In this document: positions 17,264 to 25,147 of the stretch, in pieces
How the letters are laid out: every line of letters starts with the position of its first letter
Position numbering within the stretch: position 1 is the stretch's first letter
NCBI RefSeq assembly: GCF_023634655.1
Contig: NZ_JAMKMS010000006.1
Span: forward strand, 186,001-250,000
Source of the DNA: Vibrio methylphosphonaticus
GTDB taxonomy: Bacteria; Pseudomonadota; Gammaproteobacteria; Enterobacterales; Vibrionaceae
Reading direction: 5' to 3'
DNA length: 64,000 nucleotides
Translations under genes and position numbers: made by a program
Notes under the pieces: generated by a model
Database searches by the model: none
Told to the model about the DNA's origin: nothing
The model's input: the letters and a program-made list of their open reading frames with translations, nothing else

Positions 17264-17593
17264 TTAAGATGCTGGTCGAAAAGGGCCAAGAAGTGTGATC
17301 GTATAAGATGCATATTGCTTACTTTCGTCATAGCCATTGTTGGTGATATTCGTGATATAGCCGTTGAAACTGCGTACCAATTTTTGTTTTCCAGATTCAA
17401 AAGTATAACGATTAAGCGTCATCGTTTGCCCTAACTGGTCTGTCGCAGACAGTCCCTTTGCATACAAGACTAATGTTATTTTATAGGGCTCGAAAAAGCC
17501 CTCATTAACGATAGCCTCAGAAACCAAGTATTCATTGCTGTTGTAATCTTTCGCTGTGAGTTCACTGGTCGACGCTAAATACGGTTCGGCCAT
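17264..17593 (-). CDS. orphan VgrG N-terminal (gp27-head)-like protein
   Basis: This 109-residue protein aligns by pattern with the first beta-barrel of VgrG/Rhs spike proteins: EYLVSEAIVNEGFFEPYKITLVLY corresponds to the F-G-E-x-LSxPF strand pair, LGQTMTL to the conserved LGQPATL, FNGYITNI to FHGIVT, and YTITLLGP to the Y-x-L-x-L-x-P strand. A full VgrG has 600 or more residues with a gp5 needle. This gene ends by a proper stop right after the first domain. AAGGAAG stands upstream of the ATG, so it is likely translated. It is divergent from the LSGC deamidase-like gene (300 bp apart). It could be a relic of a vgrG, or a standalone adaptor. Family assignment rests on pattern recognition only. 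Confidence 0.6.
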   Translation of the reverse strand: MAEPYLASTSELTAKDYNSNEYLVSEAIVNEGFFEPYKITLVLYAKGLSATDQLGQTMTLNRYTFESGKQKLVRSFNGYITNITNNGYDESKQYASYTITLLGPFRPAS

Positions 17594-17893
17594 ACTATCT
17601 TCCTTGAATTAAGCGCTTGATAATTATCTAAGATTAGCAGCTAAGAAAATAAATAGGGAAATGAAAGATAGATTGTGAGAAATATCTATTAAATGGATTG
17701 AGTACTCACAGAATAAATATGGTTACTGCCGAGTAAGTTATCGCTGAATAGGCTAGATTCTGAAACATAATTTCTTGTTTCATTGATACTAGGAAATACA
17801 TCACATATTCAATGATGGTTATTTTAGCTAAAGCAAAGCATGCTTTACTTATGACGGTGAATCATTATTAAAAGACGGCGAAAAGGAAGGAAT
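17594..17893. other. AT-rich divergent intergenic region
   Basis: These 300 bp between the VgrG-head-like gene and the deamidase-like gene hold no ORF of note. The composition is clearly more AT-rich than the flanks, as often seen at horizontally acquired toxin genes. No palindromic operator stood out. Confidence 0.5.
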
Positions 17894-18529
17894 ATGCCAC
17901 TGTCATTACAAAATGCTTACGACTTGATGCAAAGTGATTTGGAAGAGTTTCTTAATCGTGTACCTATCACTATCTCTGGTGCGGGGAGTAAAGTGAAAGC
18001 GGTTCAGTATTATTTGTCTGATACTGGGTACAGTTCACTAGGAAGAGTAAAAGGCATGCCCAGTAACGAGGTTCGTCGGCGATTTTCGACCATGAACTAT
18101 GGCAACACAAGAGGGCCAGTTAGCTGTATACATATACCGGTGACTTCATTCGATAAACTGACATCCGATTCCTTTGTCAGGGTTAATGGTTACAACACTT
18201 CTAATTTCTTATGTACCACACAGCTTTCTGGATGTACTTTTGCAGTTAGAAAAAATAAAGATGGATTGGAGTTCACTCATATTCAACCAACAGATACGGT
18301 GCACGGACCTCAAGTTCAACAACATATGGCGCAAAGTTACGAAGTCTCTTTTGGTCGCGGCCAGGTTAGTGATGGTACAACTTATGCGGCAGGTACGTCA
18401 GTGACGATAATGGGACAACGGAAGAATAACCTTTGGGAAGTCTTTGCTCAGTACCAAGATTCAGATAAAAACGTACTTGGCGTCGTTTGTATTTATAAGG
18501 AACCCAGTTCGGTTGCTTACGTCACGTAA
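17894..18529 (+). CDS. BLF1/CNF-like glutamine deamidase (candidate toxin)
   Basis: This 211-residue soluble protein has no visible signal peptide. The key motif is TTQLSGCTFAVRK with L111-S-G-C114, and H129 in EFTHIQP. The LSGC motif is the shared active-site mark of Burkholderia lethal factor 1, the CNF1 catalytic domain and CheD. T108 stands 6 residues before C114, as Thr88 does before Cys94 in BLF1. H129 is 15 residues after it, as His881 is after Cys866 in CNF1. The length equals that of BLF1 as I remember it (211). GGAAGGAAT precedes the ATG. A terminator-like hairpin follows. Inference: a Thr/Cys/His deamidase that inactivates a host or competitor protein. Neighbouring VgrG-head-like gene hints at type VI secretion, but no other T6SS gene is in the window. 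Confidence 0.68.
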   Translation: MPLSLQNAYDLMQSDLEEFLNRVPITISGAGSKVKAVQYYLSDTGYSSLGRVKGMPSNEVRRRFSTMNYGNTRGPVSCIHIPVTSFDKLTSDSFVRVNGYNTSNFLCTTQLSGCTFAVRKNKDGLEFTHIQPTDTVHGPQVQQHMAQSYEVSFGRGQVSDGTTYAAGTSVTIMGQRKNNLWEVFAQYQDSDKNVLGVVCIYKEPSSVAYVT

Positions 18530-18585
18530 TGCTGTTTCAGTATTATCGAGCACCAATAGGCAAGTAATCGCGCGCAATGAAATAA

Positions 18586-18630
18586 GCCTCCCCTGTTTGT
18601 TAATCGTCGCAGGGAAGGCATTATCTTTTT
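18586..18630 (+). terminator. probable terminator after the deamidase-like gene
   Basis: GCCTCCCCTG (18586-18595) pairs with CAGGGAAGGC (18610-18619), with one mismatch, then ATTATCTTTTT follows. It lies between the deamidase-like gene and the converging tctA end. Confidence 0.55.
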
Positions 18631-20155
18631 AAGAGGCTACTTTTTTCTGATGATAAAAAACTCTCTTTATCAATGAAATAAGCGCTGGACCAATTAGTAC
18701 CGCGACCGCCAACGAAGTAAAGGCGAAAGTGATAGGACGATCCCACAAGAAGCTAAGCTCTCCATCAGCAATCATCAAAGCACGTCGAAGGTTTTCTTCC
18801 ATTAACCCACCTAAAATGAATCCTAATAGGAGTGGTGCAAGTGGGAATTTAGCAAGTCTCAGGGCAATGGCGGCCATCGCAACGAGTATCATGATAAACA
18901 CATCCATAGTATTGAAAGAGACTAAATACACACCAGTGATAGAGAAGAATATGATCATAGGTAAAAGGACAGTTCTAGGTACTGCAAGTAGCTTGGAAAT
19001 ATAAGGGATCAAAGGAAGATTCAGTATGACAAGCACGACGTTACCAAAGTACATGGAAATAATGACAGACCAAAAAACGTCTGGGTGCTCAACGAACAGA
19101 CGTGGGCCAGGTTGAATACCATACGCAATCAGTGCACCTAGCATAATTGCTGTGGTTCCAGAGCCTGGAATACCCAACGTCAACAGTGGAACAAATGAGC
19201 CACTTGATGCAGCATTATTGGCAGACTCCGGAGCAACGAGCCCACGGATACTGCCTTTGCCGAATTCGTCGCGCTTTTTTTTTGGTGCTAAATTTCTCTC
19301 CATACCGTATGACAAAAACGCTGCAATTGTGGCACCAGCACCTGGTAGTACACCAGTGAAGAAACCAAGAATGGAAGAGCGAATAGATACGGGAGCCACT
19401 TCTTTAAACTCTTCTTTGGTGACTTTCATGCTACCAATGTCGCTCATTAGGTTTTGCTCTTCACTTCTGGTGTCTTGTTCGGGTTTTAGAATGCCCATTA
19501 ACGTTTCACCTAGGGCAAAGGTTGCCATGGCAAGTAGCAGGAAGCTAAAGCCATCCATCAGGTCAGTTAAGCCAAAGGTAAAGCGCTCAACCCCCACACC
19601 TTTATCGATACCAACGGTCGAGATCATTAGCCCTAAGATGGTCATCATCCACGCCTTAATGACTTGCCCTTTACCAGCAAATGCGGCGACAGCAGAAAGG
19701 CCAAGCAACATAAGAGCAAAATAGTCCGATGATTGGAAACTCAGTGAGACTTGCGCTAATGCAGGAGCTGCGATTAACAGCATGATGGCAGAAAGGGTGC
19801 CGCCGGTAAAAGAGGAGTAAGCCGCAAGCGCAAGTGCTTTTCCTGCTTGGCCTTTTTGCGCCATAGGGTAGCCGTCAAATGCGGTGACAACCGTTGATGA
19901 ACAACCCGGGGCATTAATTAAAATAGAAGAGGTTGAACCACCAAAAACGGCACCGTAATAGACACCAGCCATTAGGATCAGCCCTGAAGAAGGGTCTAGT
20001 CCGTAGGTGATTGGGATCATTAGGGCGATAGCCGAGATAGGGCCTAAACCCGGCAGCATACCGATAAAGGTGCCCACAAAACACCCAACGATCACCATCA
20101 TGATGTTCATTGGCATGATGGCTGTAGATAAGCCTTGTAAAATTCCGTCTAACAT
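18629..20155 (-). CDS. tctA: tripartite tricarboxylate transporter, large permease TctA
   Basis: This 508-residue inner-membrane permease has about twelve hydrophobic segments and the family signatures PGLGPISAIALMIP and GIPGSGTTAIMLGALIAYGIQPGP. It forms the main channel of a TTT transporter with TctB and the periplasmic TctC. ATG 20155 is chosen with AGGAT upstream, 8 bp after the tctB stop. A more upstream ATG would overlap tctB. It is the last gene of the tctC-tctB-tctA operon, which is divergent from the methylcitrate operon, suggesting a tricarboxylate such as citrate, methylcitrate or tricarballylate. Confidence 0.93.
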   Translation of the reverse strand: MLDGILQGLSTAIMPMNIMMVIVGCFVGTFIGMLPGLGPISAIALMIPITYGLDPSSGLILMAGVYYGAVFGGSTSSILINAPGCSSTVVTAFDGYPMAQKGQAGKALALAAYSSFTGGTLSAIMLLIAAPALAQVSLSFQSSDYFALMLLGLSAVAAFAGKGQVIKAWMMTILGLMISTVGIDKGVGVERFTFGLTDLMDGFSFLLLAMATFALGETLMGILKPEQDTRSEEQNLMSDIGSMKVTKEEFKEVAPVSIRSSILGFFTGVLPGAGATIAAFLSYGMERNLAPKKKRDEFGKGSIRGLVAPESANNAASSGSFVPLLTLGIPGSGTTAIMLGALIAYGIQPGPRLFVEHPDVFWSVIISMYFGNVVLVILNLPLIPYISKLLAVPRTVLLPMIIFFSITGVYLVSFNTMDVFIMILVAMAAIALRLAKFPLAPLLLGFILGGLMEENLRRALMIADGELSFLWDRPITFAFTSLAVAVLIGPALISLIKRVFYHQKKVAS

Positions 20156-20163
20156 AATGGATC

Positions 20164-20661
20164 CTACCAAAGAGTAAAGATGATGCCTGGCTCAAGATAG
20201 ATATCTAAGCCTTGAGTCAGCATGAGATAGAAAGCGATCACAAAAGGAAATGATGCGCCGAACAAGACTTTCTTACGTCGTTCTCCCAGTAAATAGAATC
20301 CGAACATAAGGAAAAACCCGGTGGCGAGAACAAAACCTAAATAGGTCAGCCCAATCCCATACAGTGCCATTAAGATGATAAATCCACCGAGTAGGAGCCA
20401 ATTCATATTGGCTTCAGATTCTTTTTTCTCATCAGGTTGTCCAGTGACGAGTAGCAGTAGAGATAAGCCAATACCGATAAAGGTGAGAATAGTAGGCAAT
20501 GTACGAGCGGTGAAAGGTTCGTATTCATCTCCTGGAAACATTGGAATAAGCGATGCTTGGTATCCGTATCCAAGACATAAAATGAGAAAAATCATCGCAC
20601 CTATACGGTCACGGCAGAGTAAATTCTGCTTAGTAAACGTCTTTGAGGTGAAATTTGACAT
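20164..20661 (-). CDS. tctB: tripartite tricarboxylate transporter, small permease TctB
   Basis: This 165-residue protein has four hydrophobic segments (about residues 20-38, 55-72, 90-125, 135-155), the layout of the TctB family. It is the small membrane subunit that works with TctA. ATG 20661 is chosen because GGAG lies 7 bases upstream. A longer frame starting at 20748 lacks a ribosome binding site and adds unrelated sequence. It sits between tctC and tctA in one operon. Confidence 0.88.
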   Translation of the reverse strand: MSNFTSKTFTKQNLLCRDRIGAMIFLILCLGYGYQASLIPMFPGDEYEPFTARTLPTILTFIGIGLSLLLLVTGQPDEKKESEANMNWLLLGGFIILMALYGIGLTYLGFVLATGFFLMFGFYLLGERRKKVLFGASFPFVIAFYLMLTQGLDIYLEPGIIFTLW

Positions 20662-20969
20662 AACTGACTCCAGTGAATAATCAAATAAACTGTAATAATG
20701 AAGCAAAGAAAAAGCCGTCCATAAGGGGCCGATGGGCATTCGACCCAAGAGGGTAGTTAACAGAGAATCTGTTGAGGACTCACAACAATAGGCTCTGTCA
20801 GCGATACCCTATAAACAAAGGAGTACAGCTAGTCACGTCAACGAATTGAAGGATTCGTTGTTGTGTCTTATGGACGGCAAAAATAAAGATTAGAGGAGGT
20901 CGACTCCTCTAAATTAGTACCCGGTAGACCGGAGAATCATTTATAAGGTCTCAGGTATCGGTGTAATCA
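20662..20969. other. tctC-tctB intergenic region
   Basis: These 308 bp inside the tct operon have no ORF. They contain the minus-strand hairpin described at 20876-20912 and a smaller CCGGTAGACCGG inverted element near 20925-20936. Confidence 0.5.
20876..20912 (-). terminator. attenuator-like hairpin between tctC and tctB
   Basis: TTAGAGGAG (20890-20898) pairs perfectly with CTCCTCTAA (20904-20912) around a 5-nt loop. Read on the minus strand it is followed by a T-rich tract (TCTTTATTTTTG). It would terminate part of transcription after tctC or protect the tctC message, giving more binding protein than permease. Confidence 0.55.
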
Positions 20970-21944
20970 CTATTTATTTAGGAATCCAAGTTCGGTCATC
21001 AGTGTGCCCATTTGCTTTTCTTGGTCCTCTAGGAATTTATAGAAGTCTTGGTCAGGCTTGTAGTTGTCAATCCAACCATTACGGTCCCGAACAACTGCCC
21101 ATTCGTCTGTTGTGTACATTTTTGATAAAGCATCCGTCCACTCTTTGACTTTCTCTTCGCTCGCACCAGGAGCGGCAAAGAATCCACGCCAGTTAGCAAA
21201 GACGGTTTCGTTACCATATTCGGTGAGTGTTGGGATATCGGGTGCGGCTTCTAGGCGTTTAGGCGCTGTCACGGCAATCACTTTTACTTGGCCTGACTTA
21301 GACATTTCAAGTACTTCGCCTAAGCCTGTAGAAAGTAGTTGAGTTTCACCAGATAACAGTGCAGCCATCGCTTTACCGCCCGCATCGTAGGCAATATAAC
21401 GTACTTTCTTAGGGTCAAAACCTTCGCCTTTAAATGCCGCCGCCACAACGAGGTGGTCCATGCTGCCGCGTGCTGAACCGCCGGCAATTTTTACTTTGCG
21501 TGGGTTTTCTTTGAAGTCTGCGACCACGTCTTCCCATGTGTTATATGGCGAATCCGCAGGGGCGACAATCGCGCCGTAGTCAGCAATAGTTGCCGCAACA
21601 GGCGTTAAGTCGCGGAAAGATTGTGGAAATACACCAGTTAGTGAGCGAACCACGATAGGTGTGGAATTCACCATCAACGTATCTTCTTGGCGTTCAGCGG
21701 TTTCGATTAAGTGAGCAATTGCTTTGCCGCCACCACCACCGGATAGATTTTGAAAGGAAACATTGTCGACAATATCCGCTTTTACCAATACATCACCGGT
21801 TCCACGAGCGGTCATATCCCAACCGCCGCCTGCGCCACCAGGGATGATGAAATGAATTTTTTCAAGATCAGCTGCATAGCTACCAAATGACAGTGTTGCT
21901 GCCACGATTGAAGCAGCGAGTGTTGGTTTTAATGCCTTAAACAT
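20970..21944 (-). CDS. tctC: tripartite tricarboxylate transporter, substrate-binding protein TctC
   Basis: This 324-residue periplasmic binding protein of the TctC/Bug family has a signal peptide at residues 1-24 (ending GSYAA), then the family start IHFIIPGGAGGGWDMTARG that forms the ligand-binding loop, and VKIAGGSARGSMDHL in the second lobe. It delivers a carboxylate to TctAB. ATG 21944 is chosen with AAGGAA upstream. A frame opening at 21989 would put 15 extra residues before the signal peptide. It is the first gene of the tct operon, divergent from the GntR regulator across a region carrying two palindromic operators. Confidence 0.93.
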   Translation of the reverse strand: MFKALKPTLAASIVAATLSFGSYAADLEKIHFIIPGGAGGGWDMTARGTGDVLVKADIVDNVSFQNLSGGGGGKAIAHLIETAERQEDTLMVNSTPIVVRSLTGVFPQSFRDLTPVAATIADYGAIVAPADSPYNTWEDVVADFKENPRKVKIAGGSARGSMDHLVVAAAFKGEGFDPKKVRYIAYDAGGKAMAALLSGETQLLSTGLGEVLEMSKSGQVKVIAVTAPKRLEAAPDIPTLTEYGNETVFANWRGFFAAPGASEEKVKEWTDALSKMYTTDEWAVVRDRNGWIDNYKPDQDFYKFLEDQEKQMGTLMTELGFLNK

Positions 21945-22133
21945 GTTCACGTTCCTTATGTTGACTATTGTCTGCCAGTATTTGCTCACCTGACGGGACC
22001 TCTATGGGTTAGCTAAAGGTTAATTATTTGTTACGTGGCTATCAATAAAGCGTCGATATTGAGAATAAAGAGCATAGGGTGAATACTGTTCATAAAGTTC
22101 ATGAGGAGGTATGGCTGTTAGACATTAGTCTAC

Positions 22134-22145
22134 ATTGTCGACAAT
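22134..22145 (+). promoter_or_regulatory. palindromic GntR-type operator (site 1)
   Basis: ATTGTCGACAAT is a perfect 12-bp palindrome. Its TTGT-N-ACAA-like half-sites are usual for FCD-type GntR regulators. It lies between tctC and the GntR gene, 92 bp before the regulator start. The same 12-mer occurs at 21762-21773 inside tctC. Confidence 0.65.
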
Positions 22146-22196
22146 TTGATTGAATTTAGCGCGTATTGTTGTTTAAATAACCGGTGTGGCAATGGT

Positions 22197-22208
22197 ATTG
22201 TCAACAGT
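22197..22208 (+). promoter_or_regulatory. palindromic GntR-type operator (site 2)
   Basis: ATTGTCAACAGT matches site 1 at 10 of 12 positions. It lies 63 bp downstream of site 1 (six helical turns) and 29 bp before the GntR start, consistent with autoregulation and looping between sites. Confidence 0.5.
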
Positions 22209-22236
22209 ATTGACTTTGTAATAGGTGGTAGCGTAG

Positions 22237-22923
22237 ATGAATGTCGGTCTAGCTTTGAACGACGAAGTCCCTTCTAAAGAAGGGACCAAATCAGAAAATT
22301 TAACAGAATGCCTTATTGAAGACATTGTTCTAGGAAGAATTGCGTCTGGTAGCAAAATATCAGAGCCGGAATTAGCAAAGCGTTTTGAAGTGAGCCGTGG
22401 TCCGTTACGTGAGGCTATTATGCGACTAGAAGGACTAGGGTTAATCGAACGTATCCCACACGTTGGCGCAAGGGTCATCACACTGTCTCAAGACAAATTA
22501 ATAGAGCTTTACTCCGTTCGTGAAGCGTTAGAAGGGATGGCAGCAAGATTGGCGGCGCAGCATATTAGTGATGAAGAAGTCATTGAATTGGAAGGGTTAC
22601 TGGCAAGGCATTCAGAACATATCGAAGAAGTCGATGGAGCATCATACTTTCATCAACACGGTGATTTTGATTTTCATTATCGAATTATTAAAGCGAGTCA
22701 AAATAGCCAACTAGTGAACCTGTTATGCAATGAGTTATATCACCTACTCAGGATGTATCGCTACCAATCACCAAGAACTCAGTCTCGTCCAGAAGCCGCA
22801 TTAAAAGAGCACTTATTCATTTTAGACGCCATTAAGAATAGAGATCAAGAATTGGCAGAGCTACTAATGAGGCGACACATATCAAGAAGCAAAGCCCTAA
22901 TAGAGAAAAATCTAAATAGTTAG
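22237..22923 (+). CDS. GntR-family regulator (FCD type) of the 2-methylcitrate operon
   Basis: This 228-residue protein has a winged HTH at about residues 22-85 ([20 protein letters not shown] is the GntR recognition helix) and an all-helical FCD effector domain at about 95-220 with metal-ligand candidates in DFDFHYRII and H-containing helices. It is placed directly in front of prpB and divergent from tctC, so it probably represses both sides. An organic acid of the cycle, such as methylcitrate, would be the logical inducer. Vibrios use this GntR regulator where enterobacteria use sigma54-dependent PrpR. The two palindromes upstream are its likely sites. Confidence 0.88.
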   Translation: MNVGLALNDEVPSKEGTKSENLTECLIEDIVLGRIASGSKISEPELAKRFEVSRGPLREAIMRLEGLGLIERIPHVGARVITLSQDKLIELYSVREALEGMAARLAAQHISDEEVIELEGLLARHSEHIEEVDGASYFHQHGDFDFHYRIIKASQNSQLVNLLCNELYHLLRMYRYQSPRTQSRPEAALKEHLFILDAIKNRDQELAELLMRRHISRSKALIEKNLNS

Positions 22924-22988
22924 TCACCATTAACTGCTGCGCTCAGATTGTGGACAATCAGAGCATAGCCCTCGACAAGGAGAGGAAA

Positions 22989-23885
22989 ATGTCAGTATCC
23001 CCAGGTCAACTATTTCGTGACGCCGTCACCAATAATAACCCGTTGCAAGTGGTCGGCACGGTAAACCCTTATTGCGCCATGATGGCAAAAAATGTCGGAC
23101 ACCAAGCCATTTATCTCTCTGGCGGTGGAATCGCGAATGCGTCGTATGGATTGCCAGATCTTGGTATTACCACGCTGAACGATGTCTTAGTCGATGTAGA
23201 ACGTATCACTAACGCCTGTGATTTGCCGTTGCTTGTTGATATTGATACCGGTTTTGGCGGTGCTTTTAATATTGCACGTACGATAAAAGCATTAGAAAAA
23301 GCGGGTGCGGCTGCCGTTCACATTGAGGACCAAGTGGCGCAAAAGCGCTGTGGACATCGTCCGAATAAAGCGGTGGTAAGTCAACAAGAAATGGTTGATC
23401 GCATTAAAGCTGCCGTGGACGCCAAAGTGAACGATAGCTTTGTCATCATGGCGAGAACTGATGCACTAGCAGTAGAGGGGATGGACAAAGCTATACAGCG
23501 TTCCATTGCTTATGTGGAAGCGGGCGCAGACATGATTTTTCCCGAAGCGATGACGTCATTAGAGCACTACAAGCAGTTTAAAGCGGCGCTGAACGAGGCA
23601 ACCGGGAAAGAGGTACCTATTCTTGCCAATATTACTGAATTTGGTCAAACCCCTTTGTTTGGTTGTGATGAACTCGCCAGTGTGGGTGTCGATATGGTGC
23701 TTTATCCTCTTTCAGCATTCAGAGCGATGAACAAAGCGGCGGAAAACGTATACCAGCACTTACTAGATTTTGGTAATCAAGAGGCGTTGACGGGAGGCAT
23801 GCAAACACGAGCCCAGTTGTACGAACATCTGAATTATCACAGTTACGAAGACAAGCTAGATCAGTTGTTTGCGGAACAGAAATAA
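22989..23885 (+). CDS. prpB: 2-methylisocitrate lyase PrpB
   Basis: This 298-residue TIM-barrel lyase of the ICL/PEPM superfamily cleaves 2-methylisocitrate to pyruvate and succinate. The catalytic KRCGH loop is at residues 119-123 with Cys121, and the Mg-binding aspartates are D84 and D86 ([11 protein letters not shown]). Length equals E. coli PrpB (296). ATG 22989 is preferred over an upstream GTG because AAGGAGAGG precedes it. It is the first enzyme gene of prpB-prpC-acnD-prpF-prpE, 65 bp after the regulator. Confidence 0.96.
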   Translation: MSVSPGQLFRDAVTNNNPLQVVGTVNPYCAMMAKNVGHQAIYLSGGGIANASYGLPDLGITTLNDVLVDVERITNACDLPLLVDIDTGFGGAFNIARTIKALEKAGAAAVHIEDQVAQKRCGHRPNKAVVSQQEMVDRIKAAVDAKVNDSFVIMARTDALAVEGMDKAIQRSIAYVEAGADMIFPEAMTSLEHYKQFKAALNEATGKEVPILANITEFGQTPLFGCDELASVGVDMVLYPLSAFRAMNKAAENVYQHLLDFGNQEALTGGMQTRAQLYEHLNYHSYEDKLDQLFAEQK

Positions 23886-23993
23886 TGCACGCAATAGACG
23901 AATCCTAAGAAAAATATTTCACAAAATTAATCCAATAACATGATGCCGCGAGAGAGATCCTATAAAGGACAAAAGCGGGAAAAGGAGTTCAAT

Positions 23994-25124
23994 ATGCCTA
24001 ATTCAGCGATAGGTGGTGCAGGTCTTCGAGGCCAAAGTGCGGGTAGCACATCTTTATGTACTGTTGGTCAATCGGGAACGGGGTTAACGTATCGAGGCTA
24101 TGATATTACTGACCTTGCAAATAATGCACAATTTGAAGAAGTGGCTCACCTGCTACTTAGAGGTCACTTGCCTAATCAAAAAGAGCTCGACGAATATAAG
24201 ACGATATTGGTCGGATTACGTGGTTTACCAGAAGCTCTGAAAAAAGCGCTAGAGTTGATTCCTGCGGATGCCCATCCAATGGATGTTATGCGAACGGGCT
24301 GCTCCATGTTAGGCAACTTGGAACAGGAGTTAGATTTTTCGCAACAAGGCTCGGCGACAGAAAGAATGTTAGCGCTATTTCCCGCCATGATTTGTTATTG
24401 GTACCGTTATAGCCATGATGGGGTGAGAATTGACACCGCAGACCATTCCGAAGAGTGTATTGGTGGGTACTTTCTTAAAATGCTAACGGACAAGTCTCCC
24501 TCAGAGCTGCATAAGAAAGTCATGCACTGCTCTTTAATTTTATATGCTGAGCATGAATTTAATGCGTCTACGTTTGCAGCCAGAGTATGCGCGTCAACGC
24601 TTTCAGATATTCATTCATGCGTTACCGCGGCGATTGGTACGCTGCGTGGTCCACTGCATGGTGGGGCGAATGAAGCAGCCATGGAGATGATCCAAGATTG
24701 GCGTAGCGCTGAAGAAGCGGAAGCCAATATTATGCAGATGCTGGCCAATAAAGACAAAATTATGGGCTTTGGACACGCCATTTATCGTGAGAGCGATCCA
24801 CGTAATGCATTGATAAAGCGCTGGTCTCTAGAACTCTCTAATGCAGTAGGCGACAGCTATCTTTATGATGTCTCTGAACGAGTAGAGTCTGTGATGAAAC
24901 GTGAGAAGGGCTTGTTTTGTAATGCCGATTTCTTCCATGCCTCTGCATACCACTTTATGGATATTCCCACCAAATTGTTTACCCCTATTTTTGTGATGAG
25001 CCGCTTAACTGGTTGGGCTGCACACGTCTATGAGCAGCGTGCGAACAATCGCATTATCAGACCGAGTGCGGATTACGAAGGACCAGAAGCACGAGAGTGG
25101 ATCGCCATTGACGATCGTGATTAA
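23994..25124 (+). CDS. prpC: 2-methylcitrate synthase PrpC
   Basis: This 376-residue citrate-synthase-family enzyme condenses propionyl-CoA with oxaloacetate. The catalytic histidines lie in GPLHGGANE and in GFGHAIYRESDPRN, and the late aspartate is in the NADFFHASAYH region. It starts at ATG 23994 with AAAGGAG 6 bases upstream. An ATG at 23940 lacks a site and adds a non-family leader. Operon position between prpB (108 bp) and acnD (23 bp). Confidence 0.95.
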   Translation: MPNSAIGGAGLRGQSAGSTSLCTVGQSGTGLTYRGYDITDLANNAQFEEVAHLLLRGHLPNQKELDEYKTILVGLRGLPEALKKALELIPADAHPMDVMRTGCSMLGNLEQELDFSQQGSATERMLALFPAMICYWYRYSHDGVRIDTADHSEECIGGYFLKMLTDKSPSELHKKVMHCSLILYAEHEFNASTFAARVCASTLSDIHSCVTAAIGTLRGPLHGGANEAAMEMIQDWRSAEEAEANIMQMLANKDKIMGFGHAIYRESDPRNALIKRWSLELSNAVGDSYLYDVSERVESVMKREKGLFCNADFFHASAYHFMDIPTKLFTPIFVMSRLTGWAAHVYEQRANNRIIRPSADYEGPEAREWIAIDDRD

Positions 25125-25147
25125 CCGGTAAGGCAAAGGATGTAAGC

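Noticed and set aside
19152..19724. 190-codon plus-strand frame opposite tctA
   Set aside because: It is a shadow of the strongly supported tctA gene, with no ribosome binding site and no family resemblance.
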